Assembly (NCBI RefSeq): GCF_024139115.2 | Contig: NC_085140.1 | Location: 420,868,283-420,932,282 of the forward strand | Source of the DNA: Armigeres subalbatus | Lineage: Eukaryota > Arthropoda > Insecta > Diptera > Culicidae | Length of the DNA stretch: 64,000 bases | Direction: 5' to 3' | Shown: one piece after another, positions 45,050 to 56,932 of the stretch | Numbering within the stretch: position 1 is the first letter of the stretch | How the letters are laid out: every line of letters starts with the position of its first letter | The notes under the pieces: model-generated | Told to the model about the DNA's origin: nothing | Seen by the model: only the letters and a program-made list of their open reading frames with translations | The model's database searches: none | Translations under genes and position numbers: made by a program

Positions 45050-47325
45050 ACTAGCTTTATGTACCCGGCCTTGCTCGGAATTGCCAGTTTGGTTTTCAAT
45101 TTTTTTTCACAATAAGAAAAAGATAAAACCAATTGGTCAATAGAGTAATTGTTTTAACTTATTGATACTTCATCATTTGATTAGAAGAAGGCATTGAAGG
45201 CATTTGGAAGCATTGACTGAAAGAGGGGTCGTTGGTTTGAATAGCCTTATCCCGGGCAAAAGTCAATTGCTAAAGAAGGAAAAAATACACCGATGCTTTA
45301 TTTCGGGCAAACGCCCATTTTCAAAGAAGGGATCACACTCACCATTGCCTTATTCCGGGCAAATGCCTACTTTTCAAGAAGCAATCACATCCACCATCCA
45401 GAACAAAACACATTAATCATTGCTTTTCACTGGGCAAACCATGATTCCGATGAAGGGTAACAATTATCATTGTTGTATACCCAGTAAATGCATGCTTTCT
45501 ATGAAAGATTATTCTGATGCTGTTCAAAATTATCCCAAATGCCCTTCAAGTCGAATGACCTTAGGTCAAATAGTGTTATGTTAAGGTGACTCGGGGAGGC
45601 ACTACACACCGTGTTATTTTTCCTATCTTTTGTCTCTTTCTAGCATTGCCACCTCGCAACTTTGGAGCGGTGTATTTCAGTTTTCAGTTGTTTGATGTAA
45701 CTGTAAATGTATCAGCATGTAGATTGCGAGTAAGCACGCGCTGGTGATACTTTTACGAATTCATATTTGTTGTAGAAAAAAAATTAAGCATTCAATGATG
45801 AAATGATGACGATTTGATGATTGTTTGTGCTTCCCGTGTCACCTTAATGTCCTGCTTCATTCAGGGATATGTCATTTTCCGGGAAATGTCATATTCTGGG
45901 ATATGTGTATCGGTAAGAATCATTTTTGGGAAATATCATCATCAAGTTATTTTTGGGGAAATGTTATTACCGAGAAAATGTTATTGTCAAGGATTTGCTA
46001 TTTTTGAGGAATTCGGGAAATTTGTTTTCGAAGCATTGTACAATGTAAGAAACCTCGAATGAACTAAATAAGAGGGATTTTATATTGAGTTGTTTTCTAA
46101 ACAATACTCAACCCCATTCATACCCGCATTCCAAAAGTTTTTCCCAGCCTTTCTATAATAGTTTCCTTTGGGCAGAGAATACGTGTTTACAAATTTGGTT
46201 TGAATTATCGCATGCGGTAAAAAGGTATACTAAACTGTTTGTTTAATAAACATACCCTCTCTCATTCAGCTACGACACTCCTATCCAGTCTGATATAGTC
46301 TTCCTTACACAGAGAATAAGGATTCCAAATTTGGTGGACATCGGTGAATGGGCTAAGAAGTTAAACTGAATTGACTAAGCAATACTCCTATTTCACCCCC
46401 CCCCTTTTAAAATGACCTACCCACATCCACTAAAATTGTTTCCTTAGGAAATACAATATTTGATACAAATTTGGTAAAAATCGGTCATTGGGTTCAAGAC
46501 TAACATTGAGTTAATCGATTGCTGAACAATACCCCTCTCCCCATACCCTCCCTTTTTCAAAGAACATCCCTAACCACACTATCGTCGTCTTCTTAATATG
46601 AAGAATGTGTGTTTCAAATTTGGTTGAAAACGGTCAATGGGTTCAGAAGTTGATCGATATCTAAGCAATACCCCTCCCCTCACACCCTCCCCGCTTTCCA
46701 AAGAACATGCTTAACCCCCCTATCGTCGTCTCCTTAAGATAAAGAATGTGTGTTCCAAATTTGTATGAAATCGGCCAAAGGGTTCAGAAGATACACTGAG
46801 TTAATCCATAATTAAGCAATACCCCTCCCCCACACCCTCCTCCATTTCGAAACAGCATCCCTAACCCCCTATCGTCGTCTCCTTAAGATAAAAATGTGTG
46901 TTCCAAATTTGGTTGAAATCGGCCAAGGGGTTCAAAAGGTACACTGAGTTGATCAATAACTTAGCTATACACCTCCCCCCACACCCTCCCCCCACAGTCT
47001 CCCCCTTATCCAAGGAGCATCCCCAACCCCCTCATCGTCGTCTCCTTAAGATAAAGAATGTGTGTTCCAAATTTGGTTGAAACCGGGTAAGGGGTTCAAA
47101 AGGTACACTGAGTTGATCAATAACTTAGCAATACCCCTCCCCCCACACCCTCCCCCTTTTCCAAAGAGCATCCCTAACCACCCTATCGTCGTCTCCTTAA
47201 GATAAAGAATGTGTGTTCCAAATTTGGTTGAAATCGGTCAATGGGTTCAGAAGTTATGCTGGAACATACATACAAACTACATACAAACATACAAACATTG
47301 AGTTTTATATATATAGATAGATATA
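45050..47325. repeat. dispersed repeat with internal ~145-bp minisatellite, copy 1
   Basis: It begins ACTAGCTTTATGTACCCGGC and ends GAGTTTTATATATATAGAT, shared with the copy at 53291. From about 46140 to 47260 units of roughly 141-163 bp repeat, each with ATCGTCGTCTCCTTAAGAT, TGTGTTCCAAATTTGGTTGA, AATCGG and a C-rich CAATACCCCTCCCC block. A TTAA-flanked MITE is inserted at 45585-45843. GGGCAAA(T/C)GCC words recur in the 5' third. Class unknown. Confidence 0.75.
45585..45843. mobile_element. TTAA-flanked MITE, copy B, 259 bp
   Basis: Opposite orientation to copy A at 17074. TTAA lies at 45581-45584 and 45844-45847. The second copy of the host repeat has a single TTAA at the corresponding place (53809-53812, after AAATAGTGTTTTG), an empty site. 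Confidence 0.88.
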
Positions 47326-49349
47326 TCTTTGATCATTTTCTCATTGGATTAACTACTTCTTAGGTTGTCAAGGATAATTCTTCCGATACACGCCCAAGGT
47401 TCAGTGATAGCGGTTTTCTTCCACAGAAACACCACCGTTTTACATTGTGCTTACAGAAAGTAGTTATTTATAGTCTAAATTTACGATGTAAATGATGTTT
47501 AAGAGTAAAGTATTTCATATATTCCCTACACATGCCTTAATTTCCCTTACAATATTAATGATTTGACTGTGAATATATGATATGGGGTTGGGAGGGTGCA
47601 TCAGGTCAGGGCATCAATGGAATTACAATTGGACAATGAAGTGGTAGCCAATTGGAGTCAAGGGAGGGAATTATTAGTCGTTCGCGTCTATTACTTTTAT
47701 CTCCAACAGTTGTTAACTTGTTGACGCGCCCTTCTTCAAACAAACCATCCCGTAGAAAGCTTGACAAGTATTGCAAATTTCATTATTAAATTTGTTGGTT
47801 CATTCTGCCGGAAGGAGATTCTCATTTTCCCGTGGGTTTCGTGTGAGTGTCTCTGCTTACAGGTCCACCATCCCCCATTTTTGGCCCTTCATACAGCAAT
47901 ATGTTGAATTCAAAATTATATTGAAATTTGACCTTATTGTCTAGTGGAACCGCATGCAGAGCAAGACTCTAGCCAGGATGGTGGCAAACTACATACATAC
48001 ATTGGAGGAAGTATTCATTAAGCTACGGAAGGGAATATTTATCTTGGGCTAACGACATGCTCTTACTTAAACAGCCGCAACCGAGATACACTCCAGGTCA
48101 GTCAGGAAAAGGTGCCGGCCGTAAGTGCAGCTGCCAAATCGGCAAAGGCAGCCTGATACCAAATATCCGCTGAAAAATCCATCAGGACACATGTCTGCGG
48201 GTCGAAGCACCAACTCCGCAGCAAGCCCATCATCATAAACCCAAAAAGACCATCAAGTGTCTGGGCGTTACTATTGGCAGGCATCTGATCTTCCGCATGC
48301 TGAAAAGCATCAGTCACCGACGCACAAGAAGGGATCGAACGACACGCTTTTTTACGACCTTGAGATAGTAAACATGGATTGCAACAATTTTCAACCACTC
48401 TATATAGATTATTGGAACATTTCCAGTGCCCATGGACCGATCTGAGATTCAGGATGAGGACAGAGTACGGAAAGAATTCCTGCGTCCGATGGACCCCGTT
48501 TTAAGGTGGTAATACAACAAAGCCACAAATCGGCCACCTTGGAAACCACGTGCTTTTTCTAGTGATTTTTCAAGAGCACGAATTGAGAGAACTACAACGT
48601 CCATGGATATGAAACATCCGTAGATCGTTTGCTTACTAATGCTAAATAATCGACTTTAATCTCAGCATTGTACGAACATTATTACGCTAGATTTGAATTT
48701 TTCATAATATGAGTAGCAACAGAGTGGTGAATGTGAAATTCAACTCTTGGCTTGATTGTATAATCACCTTAAAGAAATTTGGTTATTTTAGGCCCTAATT
48801 GTCCACTTTTCAACAGCACCAATCACATTGATAAAACGTTGTGTCGAATTAAGTTATCTGCTTGAAAGATCTTTTAAAGTTATCAATGACAAAGTTTTGC
48901 TGATAGTATTTTGCTAATCATGGAAGTGGAGCATCATTATGATATTGAAGGAGATTTATGAGGCTATTTCACCATGTCGATACCAATTTACCATTCCAAT
49001 TTCAACCAGCTGATTGAAGTAGTTTATGTTGCCAGTCGATAAAATGCAACACGCATTATATTGCGAGGGGAATTCACGATCGTAGCTTTCTCGTCTCGAT
49101 GCGACAACACTGACCACACAATCAACCAGCTGCGCGATTTAATGGTTGTTCGACTAGCAGCTCTCCGTGTTCCTCGATGTAGGCAAGATATTGAAAGCTT
49201 TTGCAGCTGATCGAGCTAAACAGTTCCATTGCATGGCTTTTCTTTGATTCGAATTCAGTGTTGAACAAATTAGACAAGCTTCCGTGCATGAACGATGAAT
49301 CTTGAACACAAGTTTGAGAACGTATTTATACCACCTTTTACTTCTGTAC
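47326..49349. other. no supported gene; weak reverse-transcriptase-like stretch
   Basis: At about 48238-48310 a plus frame reads KPKKTIKCLGVTIGRHLIF, reminiscent of the YLGV motif after the reverse transcriptase palm, but only about 20 residues match and neighbouring frames are broken. A 98-codon minus frame over it (48398-48102) has no known domain. Confidence 0.3.
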
Positions 49350-49352
49350 TTA

Positions 49353-49518
49353 GGGGTCTTTCACAAATTACATAAAGCTGAAGGGGGAGGGAGGGGGTCA
49401 AGCCGAGCGTTACGATCCATGCAAAAAAATTAAACCTTTCATACAAAAAGTGTTACGAGGGGGAGGGTTGGGCTCCAAAGTCATCAAATTTAGTGTTACG
49501 TAATTTTAGAAAGAACCC
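49353..49518. mobile_element. Harbinger-like MITE, copy 2, 166 bp
   Basis: Ends GGGGTCTTTCACAAATTACA and TTACGTAATTTTAGAAAGAACCC (last 20 considered) are inverted. TTA flanks both sides (49350-49352, 49519-49521). The interior GAAGGGGGAGGGAGGGGGTC and ATACAAAAAGTGTTACGAG match copy 1 at 24367. Confidence 0.8.
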
Positions 49519-49521
49519 TTA

Positions 49522-49804
49522 TTCTAATTAAGTTCCACTACCGTAACCAGAAGTCGATTTGATCAACGATGCGGAATCGATCATTTTCAAATGAATTAGC
49601 CGAGACTGCGACACTATAAGTGATTCAAATTATGGCTTTGGCGCTCCACTGATTAGCTATGAAAATTGCTTCTGAACGATCCTTCATATTAGAGGTCACC
49701 CAAAAACCACGTGGTTCTACATGGTGGAAAAAGAATTACTTCAATGTTTGATGAAACAAAACATTCTCGACAATTAATATTAGGTAAAAGTGTAAAAAAA
49801 GCAT
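49522..49804. other. nothing recognised
   Basis: Short AT-rich stretch between MITE and SINE. Confidence 0.4.
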
Positions 49805-49815
49805 ATCATTTGATT

Positions 49816-50104
49816 CTTCTTTTTTTTATTGGCATTACATCCCCACACTGGGACAGAGCCGCCTCGCAGCTTAGTGTTCATTAAGCACTTCCACAGTTAT
49901 TAACTGCAAGGTTTCTAAGCCAAGTTACCATTTTTGCATTCGTATATCATGAGGCTAACACGATGATACTTTTATGCCCAGGGAAATCGAGACAACTTCC
50001 AATCCGAAAATTTCCTAGACCGGCACAGGGAATCGAACCCAGCCACCCTCAGCAAGGTCTTGCTTTGTAGCCGCGCGTCTTACCGCACGGCTAAGGCGGG
50101 CCCC
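49816..50104 (-). mobile_element. Feilai-like SINE, full length with target duplication
   Basis: A perfect 11-bp duplication, ATCATTTGATT, lies at 49805-49815 and 50105-50115. The full tRNA-like head (reverse complement of GGGGCCCGCCTTAGCCGTGC) is at the right. Low divergence from the copies at 61022 and 9514 suggests a relatively young insertion. Confidence 0.93.
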
Positions 50105-50115
50105 ATCATTTGATT

Positions 50116-50999
50116 ACTAAACACAAAAAGATTCTCAATGTTCTCAGAAAAATACTGATGTCTGGTGTTCTGAGATTTCTGGACAGCTCAAGGATATTCA
50201 AAATTTCGTGAAAAGTTTGTTTACGAAAAATGTTGAAATGCTGTTAAAAAAAATCAACCATAGTATTTTGCAGAGTCTTATTATTTATAAAATTTAAAAT
50301 TTTAGAAAAACTTTATCTTAAATTGAAATATAAAAAATCTCTTTGTGTGGAATGTGGAGATACAGAAGCAACTTTTGTAACAAAATAACAGCAAAAACTT
50401 TCAGATAACTCATTAGAAATTCAGAAATAGGTGTTGCAGCTTTTCCAAAAGAATTTTGAAAAGTAATCAAAAATCGGGAATTTGATGAAATATTTTCATA
50501 TCACATATTTGTTTTGGTGGATTTCAGACCTAAATACGTTAGATCATAAATCTCAAAATCAATCTTCCAAATGCTAACAGCATACTGTATCTTAAAACAG
50601 ATCACGAGAATGAGTGCTCTGGAAATCTATAAAAATCGCCGTGCCTTTTTCCATAAGAACATATGGACAGTGCAGTAAAAGATTTAAAATTCAATTTTAA
50701 ATCCACAAATTGAAAAAAAAAAATCTGGGATAAAAAATTTATTGACAGAAAAATTGACGTTTTTCACGAAAATTGTCCGTTACCACTATTTAATCAAATC
50801 ATTTCCACAGGTATTTACTCCCGAGCAGAGGCGAAGAACAAAAAAATAACATACCAATACCAAACTCTGTTCTAATAACGTTATAAGTTATTGTACAGAT
50901 ATTGAGTAAGAAGGTATCAAGAACATATGAAGGCTGAATTATGTTATCATAACAGAAATTGTTTTTCTGATGTTCTGCTAATGTCAAAATCCGAAAAGC
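50116..50999. other. AT-rich, no gene
   Basis: Frames under 65 codons. No repeat recognised. Confidence 0.4.
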
Positions 51000-51406
51000 T
51001 ACACACTTAAATCGAGAACTTCAGCTCGGTAATATTTTTTACTGATTTTACCCGGTAAAAATAATTTTCAACCGAGAGGTCAGTTAATTTTAATAAATTT
51101 ACAAAGTTTTGTAAAACATTATACTGACCTCTCAGCAATGCATTAAAATTTACGACATATCGGTAAAATGGATAACCGAGCTACTCTGTTTAACAAATTC
51201 TGATTGAAGTTGTCAAAAAATATACCGAGTACTCAGTGAAACAAAATATACTTTGCTGAATTTACGGTAATACTTTTACCGAACCCAGTTTACACCAGAA
51301 TCACTTGACGCTCGATTAGGCGCCATATTGTGTAATTATTTTTCTTCAGTTTTGCGTGTGTTTTGCTTGACTAAATAATACTTTCATTGTGGTTGAATTT
51401 TCGGTA

Positions 51407-51680
51407 CAGTAGACGTTCGATAACTGCAAGTCATTTAACTGCAATGCTTTTTAACTGCAATTCGATAATTGCAACAGTTTTGCAATTATCGGACCGCTAA
51501 ACTTCAAACTGGTGTCAAACTCAATGACAGCTGCATTGCGCTGCACATTTAGATGCACTTTTATTGCATCTGACGTCGATTGACAACCGTTTGACGTCTA
51601 GAATGCGTTGCAGTTATCGAACGGCATTCGTTAACTGAAAAGTAAACATTTTGCAGTTATCGAACGAAATCTGTTGTAAA
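51407..51680. mobile_element. pogo-like MITE nested inside the long-TIR element
   Basis: It begins CAGTAGACGTTCGATAACTG after TA and ends TTGCAGTTATCGAACGAAAT then CTG, an inverted match of about 16-20 bases. TAACTGCAA words repeat inside. A 3'-truncated relative is at 61602-61800. The right target TA is not preserved. Confidence 0.65.
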
Positions 51681-52220
51681 TTTTGTTATAGGTCAATATT
51701 GTTGAATAGCCTGTCAAATTAAATTAAGTGTACTACCCTAATTTAATTTGACGGGCTCGGTAAACGAATTACCGATTTCTCAACAGCTGAGCTCTCGGCA
51801 GTCTGCTCAGTAAAAGTTGAACCATTTACCGAGTGCTCGGTTTGCATTCTTAATGATGAAATGTCAAAAAATACCGTGTTGATCTGTAACAGCTACTGAG
51901 CACTCGGTAAAAAAATGCGGATGAGTTTGTAAAAAGAATACCGACCTCTGTTAAGAATATTACCGAACAAATGTAATTGAGCATTGGTTTTCCTTAGGAT
52001 AAGCAAAATAAAAGAAACAAATTTTTGATCGAATTGTGATAATTTATTCAAAAAATAGTAATTTTTCCAACGGTTTTAAACAAAACCGATCGACCCGGTG
52101 AAGATTGCTCTTAAACGTAGTCTCATATGTATCTCGAAAAAAAATCTTCGCCGGGATTTCTCCCATGTACATATTTATTTAAATGGGTCGAAATTTTCGA
52201 TGTCCGATGTGTTAGGCTAC

Positions 52221-52390
52221 CTTAATGGAATTCCGACGGGTTTTCTGTGCTCAGGTGGATCCATCAGAAGGAAGTTGATTAACAAACCATACGTGTACTG
52301 CGTGGTTGGCGACTTCCGCTTCAGACCTAGCGGTATGCTGGCTTCCTCTGTCCTGTACTCAATCGGACCAAACCCGATGAATGGACATTC
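52221..52390 (-). other. exon-like segment inside the long-TIR element
   Basis: On the minus strand a pyrimidine-containing tract ending TTGAATTTCCAG precedes 52390, the 170 bases to 52221 are open in one frame (ECPFIGFGPIEYRTEEASIP, later GLLINFLLMDPPEHRKPVG), and GTAGCC follows, so AG and GT splice-like signals flank an open, GC-richer block. The plus strand is also open across it for 102 codons (52098-52406). I recognise no protein family. It could be a captured host exon, a remnant of the element's own gene, or chance. Confidence 0.35.
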
Positions 52391-52952
52391 CTGGAAATTC
52401 AAGTAGATGTTATATATTTTTGCTGACTTCAAAATGGATCACTTCTACTTACCGAAAATTCAACCACAATGAAAGTATTATTTAGTCAAGCAAAACACAC
52501 GCAAAACTGAAGAAAAATAATTACACAATATGGCGCCTAATCGAGCGTCAAGTGATTCTGGTGTAAACTGGGTTCGGTAAAAGTATTACCGTAAATTCAG
52601 CAAAGTATATTTTGTTTCACTGAGTACTCGGTATATTTTTTGACAACTTCAATCAGAATTTGTTAAACAGAGTAGCTCGGTTATCCATTTTACCGATATG
52701 TCGTAAATTTTAATGCATTGCTGAGAGGTCAGTATAATGTTTTACAAAACTTTGTAAATTTATTAAAATTAACTGACCTCTCGGTTGAAAATTATTTTTA
52801 CCGGGTAAAATCAGTAAAAAATATTACCGAACTGAAGTTCTCGATTTAAGTGTGTATACATACCACACTATGAGCTGCTTTTGTTGTTCATGAATTCGTG
52901 TAACGGAAAATCTACGTTGCTATCAAACCTTTTGTTTTAAGCATGTTATAAA

Positions 52953-53109
52953 TCTCGCTTAACTTTTCAAAAGGACCTAAGTAACATTTTTTTCATGAAT
53001 TAATTTGAATAGCGCAATCAACGGAACAACATGAAAGCTTTTGATTGCAGTACTCAAATTAATTCATGAAAAAAATGTTACTTAGGTCCTTTTGAAAAGT
53101 TAAGCGAGA
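52953..53109. mobile_element. palindromic MITE, 157 bp
   Basis: Arms of about 57 bp (TCTCGCTTAACTTTTCAAAA onward, and the complement ending AAGTTAAGCGAGA) are almost perfectly complementary around a ~45-base centre with GCGCAATCAACGGAACAAC. The second copy at 56933-57617 is interrupted. Confidence 0.88.
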
Positions 53110-53290
53110 AATGTATGTTTCTTTATTTGTGTTTGTCTTTTAATATCCTGACCTTGTCCGGAATTGCTAGTTTGACTCCCCGGTATACCAGTATTTCATC
53201 TAAAACTTATTTTAATTTAATTTTATTTAAACTGCTTAAATTTAATTTGAGCTGTATGATTTTTTTATTTATATCACATTATATTAAAAT

Positions 53291-54554
53291 ACTAGCTTTA
53301 TGTACCCGGCCTTGCTCAGAATTGCCAGTTTAGTTCGCAGTTTTTTTTTCACAATCGGAAAATGATAAAACCAATTGGTCAACTTTGTAATTGTGTTTAC
53401 TTATTGATACTTCATCATTTGATTAAATTTAGAAACATTGAGTGATTTTGAAGAAAGGATCGTGGGTTTGAATAGCTATATTCCGAACAAACGTCTATTT
53501 CTTAAGAAGGATAAACCTCAACCGATGCATTATTCCGGGCAAACGCATATTTTTAAAGAAGGGATCACACTCTCCATTGCCTTATTCCGGGCAAATGCCT
53601 ACATTTAAAGAAGCAGTCACATCCACCAGCCACAAGGAAATACATTAATCATTGCTTTTCACTGGGAAAACCATGATTCCGATGAAGGGTAACAATTATC
53701 ATTGCTTTATACCCAAATACATGCTTTCTATGAAAGATTTTACTGATGCTGTTCATAATTATCCCAAATGCCTTCATGTCGAATGACCTTAGGCCAAATA
53801 GTGTTTTGTTAATGGCCAGACCACACTATCGTCGTCTCCTTAACATGAAGAATGTGTGTTCCAAATTTGATTGAAATCGGCCAAGGTTTCCAGAAGTTAC
53901 ACTGGGTTGATCAATAACTAAGAAATACCCCTCCCCCCACAACCTCCCCCTTTTCCAAAGAGCATGTCTGACCCGCCATTTTCGTCTCCTTAAGATAAAG
54001 AATGTGTGTTCCTAAATTTGGTTGAAATCGGCCAAGGGGTTCAGAAGTTATGCTGAATTCATCAATAACTAAGCAATACCCCTCCCCCTTTTTCAAAGAG
54101 CATGCTATCGTCGTCTCCTTAACATGAAGACTGTGTGTTCCAAATTTGGTTGAAATCGGCCAAGGGGTTCAGAAGTTATGCTGAGTTGATCGATAACTAA
54201 GAAATACCCCTCCCCCCACACCCTCCCCCTTTTTCAAAGAGCATGCTCTTGTCGTCTCTTTAAGATAAAGAATGTGTGTTCCAAATTTGGTTAAAATCGG
54301 CAACCAGAAGTTACACGGGGTTCAGAAGTTACACTGAGTTGATCGATAAATAAGCAACACACCTCCCCCCCACCCCACACCATCCCCCTTTTCCAAAGAG
54401 CACCCCCCTATCGTCGTCTCCTTAAGATAAAGTATATGTGTTCCAAATTTGGTTGAAATCGGTCAATGGGTTCAGAAGTTATGCTGGGACATACATACAA
54501 ACATACAATACATACAAACATTGAGTTTTATATATATAGATAGATAGATAGATA
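53291..54554. repeat. dispersed repeat with ~145-bp minisatellite, copy 2
   Basis: Same start and end motifs as copy 1 at 45050. The minisatellite (about 53822-54500) has roughly five units. The 3' TATATATAGATAGATAGA tract is split by the insertion at 54555-55566 and resumes as the (GATA)n run. Confidence 0.75.
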
Positions 54555-55566
54555 CACGGATAAAAATTAAAAAGCTAAAAAGATTAAATTCTAATCTAAA
54601 ACCATATTCGGTCCATCCACTCATTGCTTTGTATAATTCTACGATAAGCCTATGAATGAATACCATAAATTTAATCATTGGAAGGATTATTCCTCTTTTA
54701 TCTAATAATGATTAAAGTTAATTAATTTAGTCAGTAGATTTTTATCCCAAAACAAAGACATCTGACTTTTCAAAAGTAGAACGGAATGTTGTTTCAGCTG
54801 TGGCTTTTGCCGTCACGCCGGTGAAAATGATTTTTGCCGGGTTCTGCATGGGAATAAAACCGAGATTAAAACCTTGATGAAAACGTAAAAAAAACAAAAA
54901 CCAAAAGTGAGCTCCTTTAAGTATGGTGGGTTTGAACGAGGGTGATGGTGGTTCGATTTTTCTCAGCCTTATCGCGGGATCATATGGGAGAAACATTGTA
55001 ATTGTTGGATTGTCAGGGAGAACAACACATATTTTTCCAAGCCGTTCGCCAATGCCGAAAAGATATCATGCAGCCAAGAAAGACAGCAAACCCCGCACAA
55101 GAATATGCCGTCTTTTTCGGCTTGAAAAAAAAAAACACGTGTCGTTCCCCTTGGGGATTGCTTTGTCGTTTCGGTGCAACTCCAGAACAAGTGCGAGAAA
55201 TTAGTTTCTGACACGATTTTTCGTATTCTTATCGCTGACTGCGCAAAGCCGAACTCGGAGCGGACGGAACTGACGTAATCCGATCAATATGGGCTGGAAC
55301 CACCTGAAAAAAAAATCTGAAGAAATTTGGCACCGATTCGACCTACCTTGATGAGCGACAAATATATAATGAATATTTTTCTCAAGTCTCAAGAGTAGCA
55401 ATGCGAGCTTGTTAATCATTTAAAAGTTTATATTTCAGAAAATCATACCAATGCTTAAATAGCAACCCAGGCTAAATTTATTAATAATCCTTGCAACAAT
55501 TAAAATTTGAAAAAGCATAAAAAGTAATAAATATTAAGCTAATAAGCTTTTTTCATTTTATCCGTG
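54555..55566. mobile_element. ~1-kb element with CACGGATAAAA ends
   Basis: CACGGATAAAAATTAAAAAG at the left is inverted at the right as GCTTTTTTCATTTTATCCGTG, with TA on each side inside a GATA array. Similarity between the arms fades after about 25 bases. The interior has overlapping 70-93-codon frames with no known motif; one minus-strand site CATCAAG|GTAGGT resembles a splice donor. Confidence 0.65.
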
Positions 55567-55606
<40 letters not shown>

Positions 55607-55624
55607 AGATAGAAGATAGATAGA
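55567..55624. repeat. (GATA)n microsatellite
   Basis: About 12 GATA/TAGA units with two AGAAGATA interruptions, continuous in origin with 54537-54554. Confidence 0.9.
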
Positions 55625-56390
55625 TTATTTCTTCTATTTTTCATTCTCTAACCCTTGCGTAATGCTTGTCTGCTTGAACATAAATTTCTGTTGTCTTAGC
55701 TCAACTTATTAGCTAAGACTGAGTTTAATGAAGTTGAGCGACCGTTGGACAAATAAATATAAATCAGTAGAAAACTCAAAATTGAATTCACTTTAAGAGT
55801 ATAAAGGCGGAATCCGGTTTGATGCCGAATGAAAAATTAAAAATTAATTCAGTTAAGTTTTATATCATTTCTTTTTGGTTATTTTATCCATTGCACTCGA
55901 GTCCAAAAAAAGGTAATAAGTTATGACCAAGTTTCAATCTACCATTCGAACAACTACAGATCCCGTTAGATTTTGGAAACATTCAGTATTGGTATTGTCG
56001 GCGTAGCACCAAGTTAGAATTCGGAAGTCGGGACTTCCGAACCGAACTTTCTTCCGAAGTTTTATTTGTCAAACTAATTGATGCGTTTTTTAGCGCATCT
56101 TTAGGCGAATCCAGCGCACTACTTCCGAAGTTGGGAAAGTTGCCTGTATCTGGAGAAAACCCCAACTTCGGTATAAAAAGCGGTATAAATTTATTCCGGA
56201 TAGACAATAACATACGATTATAGCAACAAATCCGTTTAATTTTAGCAAGACAAACAAAAAAAATATTTGAAATTGCGTCTATTTTTACACAAGTGGTATG
56301 CAGTGCGTATATCGAAAATTAGAAAAAAAAAAACGGCGGTAATTCTAAAATCGCGTAATAAAAGTAATGTTAATTTTAATACTCGCGTAA
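55625..56390. other. no gene; TTCCGAAGTT inverted words
   Basis: ACTTCCGAA and TTCGGAAGT words recur at 56015-56170 as short inverted repeats. No coding frame. Confidence 0.4.
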
Positions 56391-56395
56391 ACTTG

Positions 56396-56720
56396 AGTTC
56401 ATTCATCTAAACGCTCACACATTCACACACTTAAATATTCACTCATCTAAACACTCACACATTTACTTATCTAAACACTCACATATTCACTTCCCTAAAC
56501 AGTAAACTCTCATACATTCACTCATCTAAACACTCACACATTCACTCATTTAGAATCTCACACATATTCACTAACTGAAACACACATAAACACAATTCTT
56601 AACACACACCTACACTCACCATAAAACACGTATACATTTGTTCTTCTAATCACACGCATATACTTTTCAAAACATACACATACACCTTTTCACTCGCACA
56701 GCTCGCACACATAAACTAAC
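56396..56720. repeat. CACTCATCTAAACACTCACA minisatellite
   Basis: ATTCACTCATCTAAACACTC units of about 24-28 bases repeat with growing degeneracy, ending in ACACACATAC-rich sequence. Confidence 0.75.
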
Positions 56721-56932
56721 CAAAGTCCACACTTATCCAAATACAAACAAAAAAAAATCTTTAATTTAATCTTTGCAACATTGAAGTTGGATGATCTGAA
56801 CTTAAATTTGAGTAGTTTATTTCTGCCGTGTACGATGTGTCAAAGTTTTCCACTGTTGTTTATACGTTTTGCAGTTCCGTTTTGTTACGAAGAAAGAAAT
56901 TTTCAAAAATGTGTTCAATCCGTTCAATCAAA

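Larger units (their letters stand above)
51002..52854. mobile_element. 1.85-kb element with 405-bp terminal inverted repeats
   Basis: The left arm 51002-51406 and right arm 52450-52854 are reverse complements; reading them base by base I noticed one difference (near CTTCAG(C/T)TCGG). The ends read CACACTTAAATCGAG and CTCGATTTAAGTGTG, each next to TA (51000-51001, 52855-52856), a TA-type target as for Tc1/mariner-like elements. CTCGGTAA/TTACCGAG words recur in arms and interior. The interior holds a pogo-like MITE (51407-51680), an AAATTAAATTA hairpin near 51720, and an exon-like segment (52221-52390). No transposase domain was recognised, so mobilisation would need another element. Confidence 0.88.

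Noticed and set aside
48238..48310. Reverse transcriptase fragment KPKKTIKCLGVTIGRHLIF
   Set aside because: The match is about 20 residues and the surrounding frames are broken; not enough to call without a search.
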